From: Micromussa lordhowensis
Taxonomy: Eukaryota > Cnidaria > Anthozoa > Scleractinia > Lobophylliidae
Assembly: GCA_964020085.1 (NCBI GenBank)
Contig: CAXHUQ010001387.1
Coordinates: forward strand, 186,001 to 250,000
Length of the DNA: 64,000 bases
Direction of reading: 5' to 3'
The first letter of the stretch is position 1, and each line of letters opens with the position of its first letter. This document shows positions 1 to 13,335 of the stretch, piece after piece. A program made the position numbers and the translations under genes. The notes below the pieces were generated by a model. That model did no database searches. It saw only the letters and a program-made list of their open reading frames with translations, and was not told the DNA's origin.

Positions 1-438
1 CCCTTGGCAAAATCTCAGAAAATTGCCGATATAGGTGTCCTTGCCAAATTTGTCATAACTCGGCTCTGCGGACACTTATGGAGCCGCAGTTTGCAGCAAA
101 ATGTTGTGCTATGTTTGCACTTTAAGTGCATACTAATTAGGAGATGATGCCATTTGCGCCAGGGTGTTTTTGAAGCCCCTATAGTCGGCCTACTTTTTTG
201 AGCATTTTGCCTTGGTCCCCCCTTGGCAAAATGTCAGAAAATGGCCGATTTAGGTGTCCTTGCCAAATTTGTCATAACTCGGCTCTGCGGACACTTATGG
301 AGCCGCAGTTTGCAGCAAAATGTTGTGCTATGTTTGCACTTGAAGTGCATACTAATTAGGAGATGATGCCATTTGCGCCAGGGTGTTTTTGAAGCCCCTA
401 TAGTCGGCCTACTTTTTTGAGCATTTTGCCTTGGTCCC

Positions 439-1533
439 CCCTTGGCAAAATCTCAGAAAATGGCCGATTTAGGTGTTCTTGCCAAATTTGTCATAACTCG
501 GCTCTGCGGACACTTATGGAGCCGCAGTTTGCAGCAAAATGTTGTGCTATGTTTGCACTTGAAGTGCATACTAATTAGGAGATGATGCCATTTGCGCCAG
601 GGTGTTTTTGAAGCCCCTATAGTCGGCCTACTTTTTTGAGCATTTTGCCTTGGTCCCCCCTTGGCAAAATCTCAGAAAATGGCCGATTTAGGTGTCCTTG
701 CCAAATTTGTCATAACTCGGCTCTGCGGACACTTATGGAGCCGCAGTTTGCAGCAAAATGTTGTGCTATGTTTGCACTTCAAGTGCATACTAATTAGAAG
801 ATGATGCCATTTGCGCCAGGGTGTTTTTGAAGCCCCTATAGTCGGCCTACTTTTTTGAGCATTTTGCCTTGGTCCCCCCTTGGCAAAATGTCAGAAAATG
901 GCCAATTTAGGTGTCCTTGCCAAATTTGTCATAACTCCGCTCTGCGGACACTTATGGAGCCGCACTTTGCAGCAAAATGTTGTGCTATGTTTGCACTTCA
1001 AGTGCATACTAATTAGGAGATGATGCCATTTGCGTCAGGGTGTTTTCAAAGCCCCTATATTCGGCCTACTTTTTTGAGCATTTTGCCTTGGTCCCCCCTT
1101 GGCAAAATGTCAGAAAATGGCCGATTTAGGTGTCCTTGCCAAATTTGTCATAACTCGGCTCTGCGGACACTTATGGAGCCGCAGTTTGCAGCAAAATGTT
1201 GTGCTCTGTTTGCACTTCAAGTGCATACTAATTAGGAGATGATGCCATTTGCGCCAGGGTGTTTTTGAAGCCCCTATAGTCGGCCTACTTTTTTGAGCAT
1301 TTTGCCTTGGTCCCCCTTTGGCAAAATCTCAGAAAATGGCCGATTTAGGTGTCCTTGCCAAATTTGTCATAACTCGGCTCTGCGGACACTTATGGAGCCG
1401 CAGTTTGCAGCAAAATGTTGTGCTATGTTTGCACTTCAAGTGCATACTAATTAGGAGATGATGCCATTTGCGCCAGGGTGTTTTTGAAGCCCCTATAGTC
1501 GGCCTACTTTTTTGAGCATTTTGCCTTGGTCCC
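439..1533 (+). repeat. Five-monomer block, copy 1 (11-monomer spacing)
   Basis: The five units carry private variants in a fixed order: GTGTTCTTG with a G palindrome centre, then ATTAGAAG, then GGCCAATTT with CTCCGCTC, GCGTCAG and TATTCGG, then TGCTCTG followed by a CCCCCTTTGG junction, then a plain CTCAG unit. The same order returns 2,409 bp (11 x 219) downstream. The only difference I saw between the copies is GCACTTTG near 963 against GCAGTTTG. Confidence 0.9.
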
Positions 1534-2190
1534 CCCTTGGCAAAATGTCAGAAAATGGCCGATTTAGGTGTCCTTGCCAAATTTGTCATAACTCGGCTCT
1601 GCGGACACTTATGGAGCCGCAGTTTGCCGCAAAATGTTGTGCTATGTTTGCACTTGAAGTGCATACTAATTAGGAGATGATGCCATTTGCGCCAGGGTGT
1701 TTTTGAAGCCCCTATAGTCGGCCTACTTTTTTGAGCATTTTGCCTTGGTCCCCCCTTGGCAAAATCTCAGAAAATGGCCGATTTAGGTGTCCTTGCCAAA
1801 TTTGTCATAACTCGGCTCTGCGGACACTTATGGAGCCGCAGTTTGCAGCAAAATGTTGTGCTATGTTTGCACTTCAAGTGCATACTAATTAGGAGATGAT
1901 GCCATTTGCGCCAGGGTGTTTTTGAAGCCCCTATAGTCGGCCTACTTTTTTGAGCATTTTGCCTTGGTCCCCCCTTGGCAAAATGTCAGAAAATGGCCAA
2001 TTTAGGTGTCCTTGCCAAATTTGTCATAACTCGGCTCTGCGGACACTTATGGAGCCGCAGTTTGCAGCAAAATGTTGTGCTATGTTTGCACTTCAAGTGC
2101 ATACTAATTAGGAGATGATGCCATTTGCGTCAGGGTGTTTTTGAAGCCCCTATAGTCGGCCTACTTTTTTGAGCATTTTGCCTTGGTCCC
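1534..2190 (+). repeat. Three-monomer duplication, left copy
   Basis: Unit order: GTCAG with TTTGCCGC and G palindrome centre; CTCAG with C centre; GTCAG with GGCCAATTT and GCGTCAG. The next 657 bp repeat this order with no difference that I noticed. It sits between the two 11-spaced blocks, so this internal tripling step helped set their distance. Confidence 0.88.
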
Positions 2191-2847
2191 CCCTTGGCAA
2201 AATGTCAGAAAATGGCCGATTTAGGTGTCCTTGCCAAATTTGTCATAACTCGGCTCTGCGGACACTTATGGAGCCGCAGTTTGCCGCAAAATGTTGTGCT
2301 ATGTTTGCACTTGAAGTGCATACTAATTAGGAGATGATGCCATTTGCGCCAGGGTGTTTTTGAAGCCCCTATAGTCGGCCTACTTTTTTGAGCATTTTGC
2401 CTTGGTCCCCCCTTGGCAAAATCTCAGAAAATGGCCGATTTAGGTGTCCTTGCCAAATTTGTCATAACTCGGCTCTGCGGACACTTATGGAGCCGCAGTT
2501 TGCAGCAAAATGTTGTGCTATGTTTGCACTTCAAGTGCATACTAATTAGGAGATGATGCCATTTGCGCCAGGGTGTTTTTGAAGCCCCTATAGTCGGCCT
2601 ACTTTTTTGAGCATTTTGCCTTGGTCCCCCCTTGGCAAAATGTCAGAAAATGGCCAATTTAGGTGTCCTTGCCAAATTTGTCATAACTCGGCTCTGCGGA
2701 CACTTATGGAGCCGCAGTTTGCAGCAAAATGTTGTGCTATGTTTGCACTTCAAGTGCATACTAATTAGGAGATGATGCCATTTGCGTCAGGGTGTTTTTG
2801 AAGCCCCTATAGTCGGCCTACTTTTTTGAGCATTTTGCCTTGGTCCC
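2191..2847 (+). repeat. Three-monomer duplication, right copy
   Basis: Tandem partner of the preceding three units at exactly 3 x 219 bp. The TTTGCCGC variant, which marks the first unit of each copy, is not present in the corresponding later unit at 3943, so it probably arose within this pair. Confidence 0.88.
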
Positions 2848-3942
2848 CCCTTGGCAAAATCTCAGAAAATGGCCGATTTAGGTGTTCTTGCCAAATTTGT
2901 CATAACTCGGCTCTGCGGACACTTATGGAGCCGCAGTTTGCAGCAAAATGTTGTGCTATGTTTGCACTTGAAGTGCATACTAATTAGGAGATGATGCCAT
3001 TTGCGCCAGGGTGTTTTTGAAGCCCCTATAGTCGGCCTACTTTTTTGAGCATTTTGCCTTGGTCCCCCCTTGGCAAAATCTCAGAAAATGGCCGATTTAG
3101 GTGTCCTTGCCAAATTTGTCATAACTCGGCTCTGCGGACACTTATGGAGCCGCAGTTTGCAGCAAAATGTTGTGCTATGTTTGCACTTCAAGTGCATACT
3201 AATTAGAAGATGATGCCATTTGCGCCAGGGTGTTTTTGAAGCCCCTATAGTCGGCCTACTTTTTTGAGCATTTTGCCTTGGTCCCCCCTTGGCAAAATGT
3301 CAGAAAATGGCCAATTTAGGTGTCCTTGCCAAATTTGTCATAACTCCGCTCTGCGGACACTTATGGAGCCGCAGTTTGCAGCAAAATGTTGTGCTATGTT
3401 TGCACTTCAAGTGCATACTAATTAGGAGATGATGCCATTTGCGTCAGGGTGTTTTCAAAGCCCCTATATTCGGCCTACTTTTTTGAGCATTTTGCCTTGG
3501 TCCCCCCTTGGCAAAATGTCAGAAAATGGCCGATTTAGGTGTCCTTGCCAAATTTGTCATAACTCGGCTCTGCGGACACTTATGGAGCCGCAGTTTGCAG
3601 CAAAATGTTGTGCTCTGTTTGCACTTCAAGTGCATACTAATTAGGAGATGATGCCATTTGCGCCAGGGTGTTTTTGAAGCCCCTATAGTCGGCCTACTTT
3701 TTTGAGCATTTTGCCTTGGTCCCCCTTTGGCAAAATCTCAGAAAATGGCCGATTTAGGTGTCCTTGCCAAATTTGTCATAACTCGGCTCTGCGGACACTT
3801 ATGGAGCCGCAGTTTGCAGCAAAATGTTGTGCTATGTTTGCACTTCAAGTGCATACTAATTAGGAGATGATGCCATTTGCGCCAGGGTGTTTTTGAAGCC
3901 CCTATAGTCGGCCTACTTTTTTGAGCATTTTGCCTTGGTCCC
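2848..3942 (+). repeat. Five-monomer block, copy 2
   Basis: Repeats the block at 439 with its variants in order (GTGTTCTTG, ATTAGAAG, GGCCAATTT with CTCCGCTC, TGCTCTG, CCCCCTTTGG). High identity over 1.1 kb against lower identity to immediate neighbours marks a true higher-order copy. Confidence 0.9.
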
Positions 3943-5256
3943 CCCTTGGCAAAATGTCAGAAAATGGCCGATTTAGGTGTCCTTGCCAAATTTGTCATAA
4001 CTCGGCTCTGCGGACACTTATGGAGCCGCAGTTTGCAGCAAAATGTTGTGCTATGTTTGCACTTGAAGTGCATACTAATTAGGAGATGATGCCATTTGCG
4101 CCAGGGTGTTTTTGAAGCCCCTATAGTCGGCCTACTTTTTTGAGCATTTTGCCTTGGTCCCCCCTTGGCAAAATGTCAGAAAATGGCCGATTTAGGTGTC
4201 CTTGACAAATTTGTCATATTTCGGCTCTGCGGACACTTATGGAGCCGCAGTTTGCAGCAAAATGTTGTGCTATGTTTGCACTTCAAGTGCATACTAATTA
4301 GGAGATGATGCCATTTGCGCCAGGGTGTTTTTGAAGCCCCTATAGTCGGCCTACTTATTTGAGCATTTTGCCTTGGTCCCCCCTTGGCAAAATGTCAGAA
4401 AATGGCCGATTTAGGTTTCCTTGCCAAATTTGTCATAACTCGGCTCTGCGGACACTTATGGAGCCGCAGTTTGCAGCAAAATGTTGTGCTATGTTTGCAC
4501 TTCAAGTGCATACTAATTAAGAGATGATGCCATTTGCGCCAGGGTGTTTTTGAAGCCCCTATAGTCGGCCTACTTTTTTGAGCATTTTGCCTTGGTCCCC
4601 CCTTGGCAAAATGTCAGAAAATGGCCGATTTAGGTTTCCTTGCCAAATTTGTCATAACTCGGCTCTGCGGACACTTATGGAGCCGCAGTTTGCAGCAAAA
4701 TGTTGTGCTATGTTTGCACTTCAAGTGCATACTAATTAGGAGATGATGCCATTTGCGCCAGGGTGTTTTTGAAGCCCCTATAGTCGGCCTACTTTTTTGA
4801 GCATTTTGCCTTGGTCCCCCCTTGGCAAAATGTCAGAAAATGGCCGATTTAGGTGTCCTTGCCAAATTTGTCATAAATCTGCTCTGCGGACACTTATGGA
4901 GCCGCAGTTTGCAGCAAAATGTTGTGCTATGTTTGCACTTCAAGTGCATACTAATTAGGAGATAATGCCATTTGCGCCAGGGTGTTTTTGAAGCCCCTAT
5001 AGTCGGCCTACTTTTTTGAGCATTTTGCCTTGGTCCCCCCTTAGCAAAATGTCAGAAAATGGCCGATTTAGGTGTCCTTGCCAAATTTGTCATAACTCGG
5101 CTCTGCGGACACTTATGGAGCCGCAGTTTGCAGCAAAATGTTGTGCTATGTTTGCACTTCAAGTGCATACTAATTAGGAGATGATGCCATTTGCGGCAGG
5201 GTGTTTTTGAAGCCCCTATAGTCGGCCTACTTTTTTGAGCATTTTGCCTTGGTCCC

Positions 5257-6570
5257 CCCTTGGCAAAATCTCAGAAAATGGCCGATTTAGGTGTCCTTGC
5301 CAAATTTGTCATAACTCGGCTCTGCGGACACTTATGGAGCCGCAGTTTGCAGCAAAATGTTGTGCTATGTTTGCACTTCAAGTGCATACTAATTAGGAGA
5401 TGATGCCATTTGCGCCAGGGTGTTTTTGAAGCCCCTATAGTCGGCCTACTTTTTTGAGCATTTTGCCTTGGTCCCCCCTTGGCAAAATGTCAGAAAATGG
5501 CCAATTTAGGTGTCCTTGCCAAATTTGTCATAACTCGGCTCTGCGGACACTTATGGAGCCGCAGTTTGCAGCAAAATGTTGTGCTATGTTTGCACTTCAA
5601 GTGCATACTAATTAGGAGATGATGCCATTTGCGTCAGGGTGTTTTTAAAGCCCCTATAATCGGCCTACTTTTTTGAGCATTTTGCCTTGGTCCCCCCTTG
5701 GCAAAATGTCAGAAAATGGCCGATTTAGGTGTCCTTGCCAAATTTGTCATAACTCGGCTCTGCGGACACTTATGGAGCCGCAGTTTGCAGCAAAATGTTG
5801 TGCTCTGTTTGCACTTCAAGTGCATACTAATTAGGAGATGATGCCATTTGCGCCAGGGTGTTTTTGAAGCCCCTATAGTCGGCCTACTTTTTTGAGCATT
5901 TTGCCTTGGTCCCCCTTTGGCAAAATCTCAGAAAATGGCCGATTTAGGTGTCCTTGCCAAATTTGTCATAACTCGGCTCTGCGGACGCTTATGGAGCCGC
6001 AGTTTGCAGCAAAATGTTGTGCTATGTTTGCACTTCAAGTGCATACTAATTAGGAGATGATGCCATTTGCGCCAGTGTGTTTTTGAAGCCCCTATAGTCG
6101 GCCTACTTTTTTGAGCATTTTGCCTTGGTCCCCCCTTGGCAAAATGTCAGAAAATGGCCGATTTAGGTGTCCTTGCCAAATTTGTCATAACTCGGCTCTG
6201 CGGACACTTATGGAGCCGCAGTTTGCAGCAAAATGTTGTGCTATGTTTGCACTTCAAGTGCATACTAATTAGGAGATGATGCCATTTGCGCCAGGGTGTT
6301 TGTGAAGCCCCTATAGTCGGCCTACTTTTTTGAGCATTTTGCCTTGGTCCCCCCTTGGCAAAATGTCAGAAAATGGCCGATTTAGGTGTCCTTGACAAAT
6401 TTGTCATATTTCGGCTCTGCGGACACTTATGGAGCCGCAGTTTGCAGCAAAATGTTGTGCTATGTTTGCACTTCAAGTGCATACTAATTAGGAGATGATG
6501 CCATTTGCGCCAGGGTGTTTTTGAAGCCCCTATAGTCGGCCTACTTTTTTGAGCATTTTGCCTTGGTCCC
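5257..6570 (+). repeat. Diverged third copy of the block (10-monomer spacing)
   Basis: Matches 3067-4380 at an offset of 2,190 bp (10 x 219). Shared markers are GGCCAATTT with GCGTCAG, TGCTCTG, CCCCCTTTGG, and a unit with CTTGACAAAT and CATATTTCGG (4201 and 6391). Differences include TTTTTAAAG and ATAATCGG in place of TTTTCAAAG and TATTCGG. The spacing of 10 instead of 11 means one monomer was gained or lost between copies. Confidence 0.8.
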
Positions 6571-7866
6571 CCCTCGGCAAAATGTCAGAAAATGGCCGAT
6601 TTAGGTGTCCTTGCCAAATTTGTCATAACTCGGCTCTGCGGACACTTATGGAGCCGCAGTTTGCAGCAAAATGTTGTGCTATGTTTGCACTTGAAGTGCA
6701 TACTAATTAAAAGATGATGCCATTTGCGCCAGGGTGTTTTTGAAGCCCGTATAGTCGGCCTACTTTTTTGAGCATTTTGCCTTGGTCCCCCCTTGGCAAA
6801 ATCTCAGAAAATGGCCGATTTAGGTGTCCTTGCCAAATTTGTCATAACTCGGCTATGCGGACACTTATAGAGCCGCAGTTTGCAGCAAAATGTTGTGCTA
6901 TGTTTGCACTTCAAGTGCATACTAATTAAGAGATGATGCCATTTGCGCCAGGGTGTATTTGAAGCCCCTATAGTCGGCCTACTTTTTTGAGCATTTTGCC
7001 TTGGTCCCCCCTTGGCAAAATGTCAGAAAATGGCCGATTTAGGTGTCCTTGCCAAATTTGTCATAACTCGGCTCTGCGGACACTTATGGAGCCGCAGTTT
7101 GCAGCAAAATGTTGTGCTATGTTTGCACTTCAAGTGCATACTAATTAGGAGATGATGCCATTTGCGCCAGGGTGTTTTTGAAGCCCCTATAGTCGGCCTA
7201 CTTTTTTGAGCATTTTGCCTTGGTCCCCCCTTGGCAAAATCTCAGAAAATAACCGATTTAGGTGTCCTTGCCAAATTTGTCATAACTCGGCTCTGCGGAC
7301 ACTTATGGAGCCGCAGTTTGAGGCAAAATGTTGTGCTATGTTTGCACTTCAAGTGCATACTAATTGGGAGTCGATGCCATTTGCGCCATGGTGTTTTTGA
7401 AGCCCCTATAGTCGGCCTACTTATTTGAGCATTTTGTCTTCGTCCCCCCTTGGAAAAAAGTCAGAAAATGGCCGATTTAGGTGTCCTTGCCAAATTTGTC
7501 ATAACTCGGCTCTGCGGACACTTATGGAGCCGCAGTTTGCAGCAAAATGTTGTGCTATGTTTGCACTTTAAGTGCATACTAATTAGGAGATGATGCCATT
7601 TGCGCCAGGGTGTTTTTGAAGCCCCTATAGTCGGCCTACGTTTTTGAGCATTTTGCCTTGGTCCCCCCTTGGCAAAATCTCAGAAAACGGCCGATTTAGG
7701 TGTCCTTGCCAAATTTGTCATAACTCGGCTCTGCGGACACTTATGGAGCCGCAGTTTGAAGCAAAATGTTGTGCTATGTTTGCACTTGAAGTGCATACTA
7801 ATTAGGAGATGATGCCATTTGCGCCCGGTTGTTTTTGAAGCCCCTATAGTCGGCCTACTTTTTTGA

Positions 7867-7985
7867 GCATTTTGGCTTGGTCCCCCCTTGGCAAATCTCA
7901 GAAAATGGCCGATTTAGGTGTCCTTGCCAAATTTGTCATAATTCGGCTCTAAGGACACTTATGGAGCCGCAGTTTGCAGCAAAGT
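7867..7985 (+). repeat. 218-bp monomer subtype, first of seven copies
   Basis: Three changes travel together: CATTTTGGC for CATTTTGCC, loss of one A to give GGCAAATC, and ATTCGGCTCTAAGGAC for the usual ACTCGGCTCTGCGGAC. The set recurs near 10,744, 12,714, 13,590, 14,683, 15,559 and 16,651, in four of these next to GCGCCCGGG and TATTCGG. The first two changes hit both arms of the junction inverted repeat, and the third hits the CTGCGG stem, so this subtype has lost two of the dyads of the consensus. Confidence 0.87.
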
Positions 7986-8233
7986 GTTGTGCTATGTTTG
8001 CACTTCAAGTGCATATTAATTAGGAGATGATGCCATTTGCGTTAGGGTCTTTTTGAAGCCCCTATAATCGGCCTACTTTTTTGAGCATTTTGCCTTGGCC
8101 CCCCCTTGGCAAAATGTCAGAAAATGGCCGATTTAGGTGTCCTTGCCAAATTTGTCATAACTCGGCTCTGCGGACACTTATGGAGCCGCAGTTTGCAGCA
8201 AAATGTTGTGCTATGTTTGCACTTCAAGTGCAT

Positions 8234-8249
8234 ACTAATTAACTAATTA
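8234..8249 (+). repeat. 8-bp tandem duplication ACTAATTA
   Basis: ACTAATTA at 8234-8241 is repeated directly at 8242-8249, lengthening this monomer by eight bases. It is the largest simple insertion I found in the window and looks like replication slippage. I saw no second copy, so it arose late or was not amplified. Confidence 0.93.
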
Positions 8250-8989
8250 AGAGTCGATGCCATTTGCGCCAGGGTGTTTTTGAAGCCCCTATAGTCGGCC
8301 TACTTTTTTGAGCATTTTGCCTTGGTCCCCCCTTGGCACAATCTCAGAAAATGGCCGATTTAGGTGTCCTTGCCAAATTTGTCATAACTCGGCTCTGCGG
8401 ACACTTATGGAGCCGCAGGTTGCAGCAAAATGTTGTGCTATGTTTGCACTTCAAGAGCATACTAAGTAGGAGATGATGCCATTTGCGCCAGAGTGTTTTT
8501 GAAGCCCCTATAGTCGGCCTACTTATTTGAGCATTTTGCCTTGGTCCCCCCTTGGCAAAATCTCAGAAAATTGCCGATTTAGGTGTCCTTGCCAAATTTG
8601 TCATAACTCGGCTCTGCGGACGCTTATGGAGCCGCAGTTTGCAGCAAAATGTTGTGCTATGTTTGCACTTGAAGTGCATACTAATTAGGAGATGATGCCA
8701 TTTGCGCCAGGGTGTTTTTGAAGCCCCTATATTCGGCCTACTTTTTTGAGCATTTTGCCTTGGTCCCCCCTTGGCAAAATGTCAGAAAATGGCCAATTTA
8801 GGTGTCCTTGCCAAATTTGTCATAACTCGGCTCTGCGGACACTTATGGAGCCGCAGTTTGCAGCAAAGTGTTGTGCTATGTTTGCACTTCAAGTGCATAT
8901 TAATTAGGAGATGATGCCATTTGCGTTAGGGTGTTTTTGAAGCCCCTATAATCGGCCTACTTTTTTGAGCATTTTGCCTTGGTCCCCCC

Positions 8990-10303
8990 TTGGCAAAATC
9001 TCAGAAAATGGCCGATTTAGGTGTCCTTGCCAAATTTGTCATAACTCGGCTCTGCGGACACTTATGGAGCCGCAGTTTGCAGCAAAATGTTGTGCTCTGT
9101 TTGCACTTCAAGTGCATACTAATTAGGAGATGATGCCATTTGCGCCAGGGTGTTTTTGAAGCCCCTATAGTCGGCCTACTTTTTTGAGCATTTTGCCTTG
9201 GTCCCCCTTTGGCAAAATCTCAGAAAATGGCCGATTTAGGTGTCCTTGCCAAATTTGTTAGAACTCGGCTCTGCGGACACTTATGGAGCCGCAGTTTGCA
9301 GCAAAATGTTGTGCTATGTTTGCACTTCAAGTGCATATTAATTAGGAGATGATGCCATTTGCGCCAGGGTGTTTTTGAAGCCCCTATAGTCGGCCTACTT
9401 TTTTGAGCATTTTGCCTTGGTCCCCCCTTGGCAAAATGTCAGAAAATGGCCGATTTAGGTGTCCTTGCCAAATTTGTCATAACTCGGCCCTGCGGACACT
9501 TATGGAGCCGCAGTTTGCAGCAAAATGTTGCGCTATGTTTGCACTTCAAGTGCATACTAATTAGGAGATGATGCCATTTGCGCCAGGGTGTTTTTGAAGC
9601 CCCTATAGTCGGCCTACTTTTTTGAGCATTTTGCCTTGGTCCCCCCTTGGCAAAATCTCAGAAAATGGCCGATTTAGGTGTCCTTGCCAAATTTGTCATA
9701 ACTCGGCTCTGCGGACACTTATGGAGCCGCAGTTTGCAGCAAAATGTTGTGCTCTGTTTGCACTTCAAGTGCATACTAATTAGGAGATGATGCCATTTGC
9801 GCCAGGGTGTTTTTGAAGCCCCTATAGTCGGCCTACTTTTTTGAGCATTTTGCCTTGGTCCCCCTTTGGCAAAATCTCAGAAAATGGCCGATTTAGGTGT
9901 CCTTGCCAAATTTGTTAGAACTCGGCTCTGCGGACACTTATGGAGCCGCAGTTTGCAGCAAAATGTTGTGCTATGTTTGCACTTCAAGTGCATACTAATT
10001 AGGAGATGATGCCATTTGCGCCAGGGTGTTTTTGAAGCCCCTATAGTCGGCCTACTTTTTTGAGCATTTTGCCTTGGTCCCCCCTTGGCAAAATGTCAGA
10101 AAATGGCCGATTTAGGTGTCCTTGCCAAATTTGTCATAACTCGGCCCTGCGGACACTTATGGAGCCGCAGTTTGCAGCAAAATGTTGCGCTATGTTTGCA
10201 CTTGAAGTGCATACTAATTAGGAGATGATGCCATTTGCGCCAGGGTGTTTTTGAAGCCCCTATAGTCGGCCTACTTTTTTGAGCATTTTGCCTTGGTCCC
10301 CCC
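8990..10303 (+). repeat. Three-monomer tandem duplication (657 bp offset)
   Basis: 8990-9646 and 9647-10303 share a TGCTCTG unit, the CCCCCTTTGG junction, a unit with TTTGTTAGAACTCGG (9261 and 9918) and a unit with TCGGCCCTGCGG plus GTTGCGCTATG. Differences are few: GCATATTAATT near 9335 against GCATACTAATT, and the palindrome centre (C in the left copy, G in the right) of the third unit. The third unit type appears once more near 11,892. Confidence 0.87.
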
Positions 10304-12460
10304 TTGGCAAAATCTCAGAAAATGGCCGATTTAGGTGTCCTTGCCAAATTTGTCATAACTCGGCTCTGTGGACACTTATAGAGCCGCAGTTTGCAGCAAA
10401 ATGTTGTGCTATGTTTGCACTTCAAGTGCATACTAATTAGGAGATGATGCCATTTGCGCCAGGGTGTTTTTGAAGCCCCTATAGTCGGCCTACGTTTTTG
10501 AGCATTTTGCCTTGGTCCCCCCTTGGCAAAATCTCAGAAAACGGCCGATTTAGGTGTCCTTGCCAAATTTGTCATAACTCGGCTCTGCGGACACTTATGG
10601 AGCCGCAGTTTGCAGCAAAATGTTGTGCTATATTTGCACTTGAAGAGCATACTAATTAGGAGATGATGCCATTTGCGCCCGGGTGTTTTTGAAGCCCCTA
10701 TATTCGGCCTACTTTTTTGAGCATTTTGGCTTGGTCCCCCCTTGGCAAATCTCAGAAAATGGCCGATTTAGGTGTCCTTGCCAAATTTGTCATAATTCGG
10801 CTCTAAGGACAGTTGTGGAGCCGCAGTTTGCAGCAAAATGTTGTGCTATGTTTGCACTTCAAGTGCATACTAATTAGGAGTCGATGCCATTTGCGCCAGG
10901 GTGTTTTTGAAGCCCCTATAGTCGGCCTACTTTTTTGAGCATTTTGCCTTGGTCCCCCCTTGGCACAATCTCAGAAAATGGCCGATTTAGGTGTCCTTGC
11001 CAAATTTGTCATAACTCGGCTCTGCGGACACTTTTGGAGCCGCAGTTTGCAGCAAAATGTTGTGCTATGTTTGCACTTCAAGAGCATACTAATTAGGAGA
11101 TGATGCCATTTGCGCCAGGGTGTTTTTGAAGCCCCTATAGTCGGCCTACTTATTTGAGCATTTTGCGTTGGTCCCCCCTTGGCAAAATCTCAGAAAATTG
11201 CCGATTTAGGTGTCCTTGCCAAATTTGTCATAACTCGGCTCTGCGGACACTTATGGAGCCGCAGTTTGCAGCAAAATGTTGTGCTATGTTTGCACTTGAA
11301 GTGCATACTAATTAGGAGATGATGCCATTTGCGCCAGGTTGTTTTTGAAGCCCCTATAGTCGGCCTACTTTTTTGAGCATTTTGCCTTGGTCCCCCCTTG
11401 GCAAAATGTCAGAAAATGGCCGATTTAGGTGTCCTTGCCAAATTTGTCATAACTCGGCTCTGCGGACACTTATGGAGCCGCAGTTTGCAGCAAAATGTTG
11501 TGCTATGTTTGCACTTGAAGTGCATACTAATTAGGAGATGATGCCATTTGCGCCAGGGTGTTTTTGAAGCCCCTATAGTCGGCCTACTTTTTTGAGCATT
11601 TTGCCTTGGTCCCCCCTTGGCAAAATCTCAGAAAATGGCCGATTTAGGTGTTCATGCCAAATTTGTCATAACTCGGCTCTGCGGACACTTATGGAGCCGC
11701 AGTTTGCAGCAAAATGTTGTGCTATGTTTGCACTTCAAGTGCATACTAATTAGGAGATGATGCCATTTGCGCCAGGGTGTTTTTGAAGCCCCTATAGTCG
11801 GCCTACTTTTTTGAGCATTTTGCCTTGGTCCCCCCTTGGCAAAATGTCAGAAAATGGCCGATTTAGGTGTCCTTGCCAAATTTGTCATAACTCGGCCCTG
11901 CGGACACTTATGGAGCCGCAGTTTGCAGCAAAATGTTGCGCTATGTTTGCACTTGAAGTGCATACTAATTAGGAGATGATGCCATTTGCGCCAGGGTGTT
12001 TTTGAAGCCCCTATAGTCGGCCTACTTTTTTGAGCATTTTGCCTTGGTCCCCCCTTGGCAAAATCTCAGAAAATGGCCGATTTAGGTGTCCTTGCCAAAT
12101 TTGTCATAACTCGGCTCTGTGGACACTTATAGAGCCGCAGTTTGCAGCAAAATGTTGTGCTATGTTTGCACTTCAAGTGCATACTAATTAGGAGATGATG
12201 CCATTTGCGCCAGGGTGTTTTTGAAGCCCCTATAGTCGGCCTACTTATTTGAGCATTTTGCCTTGGTCCCCGCTTGGAAAAATGTCAGAAAATGGCCGAT
12301 TTAGGTGTCCTTGCCAAATTTGTCATAACTCGGCTCTGCGGACACTTATGGAGCCGCAGTTTGCAGCAAAATGTTGTGCTATGTTTGCACTTTAAGTGCA
12401 TACTAATTAGGAGATGATGCCATTTGCGCCAGGGTGTTTTTGAAGCCCCTATAGTCGGCC

Positions 12461-13335
12461 TACGTTTTTGAGCATTTTGCCTTGGTCCCCCCTTGGCAAA
12501 ATCTCAGAAAACGGCCGATTTAGGTGTCCTTGCCAAATTTGTCATAACTCGGCTCTGCGGACACTTATGGAGCCGCAGTTTGCAGCAAAATGTTGTGCTA
12601 TATTTGCACTTGAAGAGCATACTAATTAGGAGATGATGCCATTTGCGCCCGGGTGTTTTTGAAGCCCCTATATTCGGCCTACTTTTTTGAGCATTTTGGC
12701 TTGGTCCCCCCTTGGCAAATCTCAGAAAATGGCCGATTTAGGTGTCCTTGCCAAATTTGTCATAATTCGGCTCTAAGGACACTTGTGGAGCCGCAGTTTG
12801 CAGCAAAATGTTGTGCTATGTTTGCACTTGAAGTGCATACTAATTAGGAGATGATGCCATTTGCGCCAGGTTGTTTTTGAAGCCCCTATAGTCGGCCTAC
12901 TTTTTTGAGCATTTTGCCTTGGTCCCCCCTTGGCAAAATGTCAGAAAATGGCCGATTTAGGTGTCCTTGCCAAATTTGTCATAACTCGGCTCTGCGGACA
13001 CTTATGGAGCCGCAGTTTGCAGCAAAATGTTGTGCTATGTTTGCACTTGAAGTGCATACTAATTAGGAGATGATGCCATTAGCGCCAGGGTGTTTTTGAA
13101 GCCCCTATAGTCGGCCTACTTTTTTGAGCATTTTGCCTTGGTCCCCCCTTGGCAAAATCTCAGAAAATGGCCGATTTAGGTGTTCTTGCCAAATTTGTCA
13201 TAACTCGGCTCTGCGGACACTTATGGAGCCGCAGTTTGCAGCAAAATGTTGTGCTATGTTTGCACTTGAAGTGCATACTAATTCGGAGATGATGCCATTT
13301 GCGCCAGGGTGTTTTTGAAGCCCCTATAGTCGGCC
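12461..13335 (+). repeat. Four-monomer duplication, left copy (875 bp)
   Basis: Starts at TACGTTTTT and runs through AAACGGCC, ATATTTGCAC with AAGAGC, GCGCCCGGG, the 218-bp subtype, a GCGCCAGGTTG unit, CCATTAGCGCC and ATTCGGAG. Length is 4 x 219 minus 1 because of the single 218-bp member. The following 875 bp repeat it, with CTGCAGAC near 13,431 as the one difference I saw. Confidence 0.9.

Noticed and set aside
8234..8249. ACTAATTA duplication as a target-site duplication of an excised element
   Set aside because: The two copies are directly adjacent without any intervening or leftover sequence; slippage explains it more simply.
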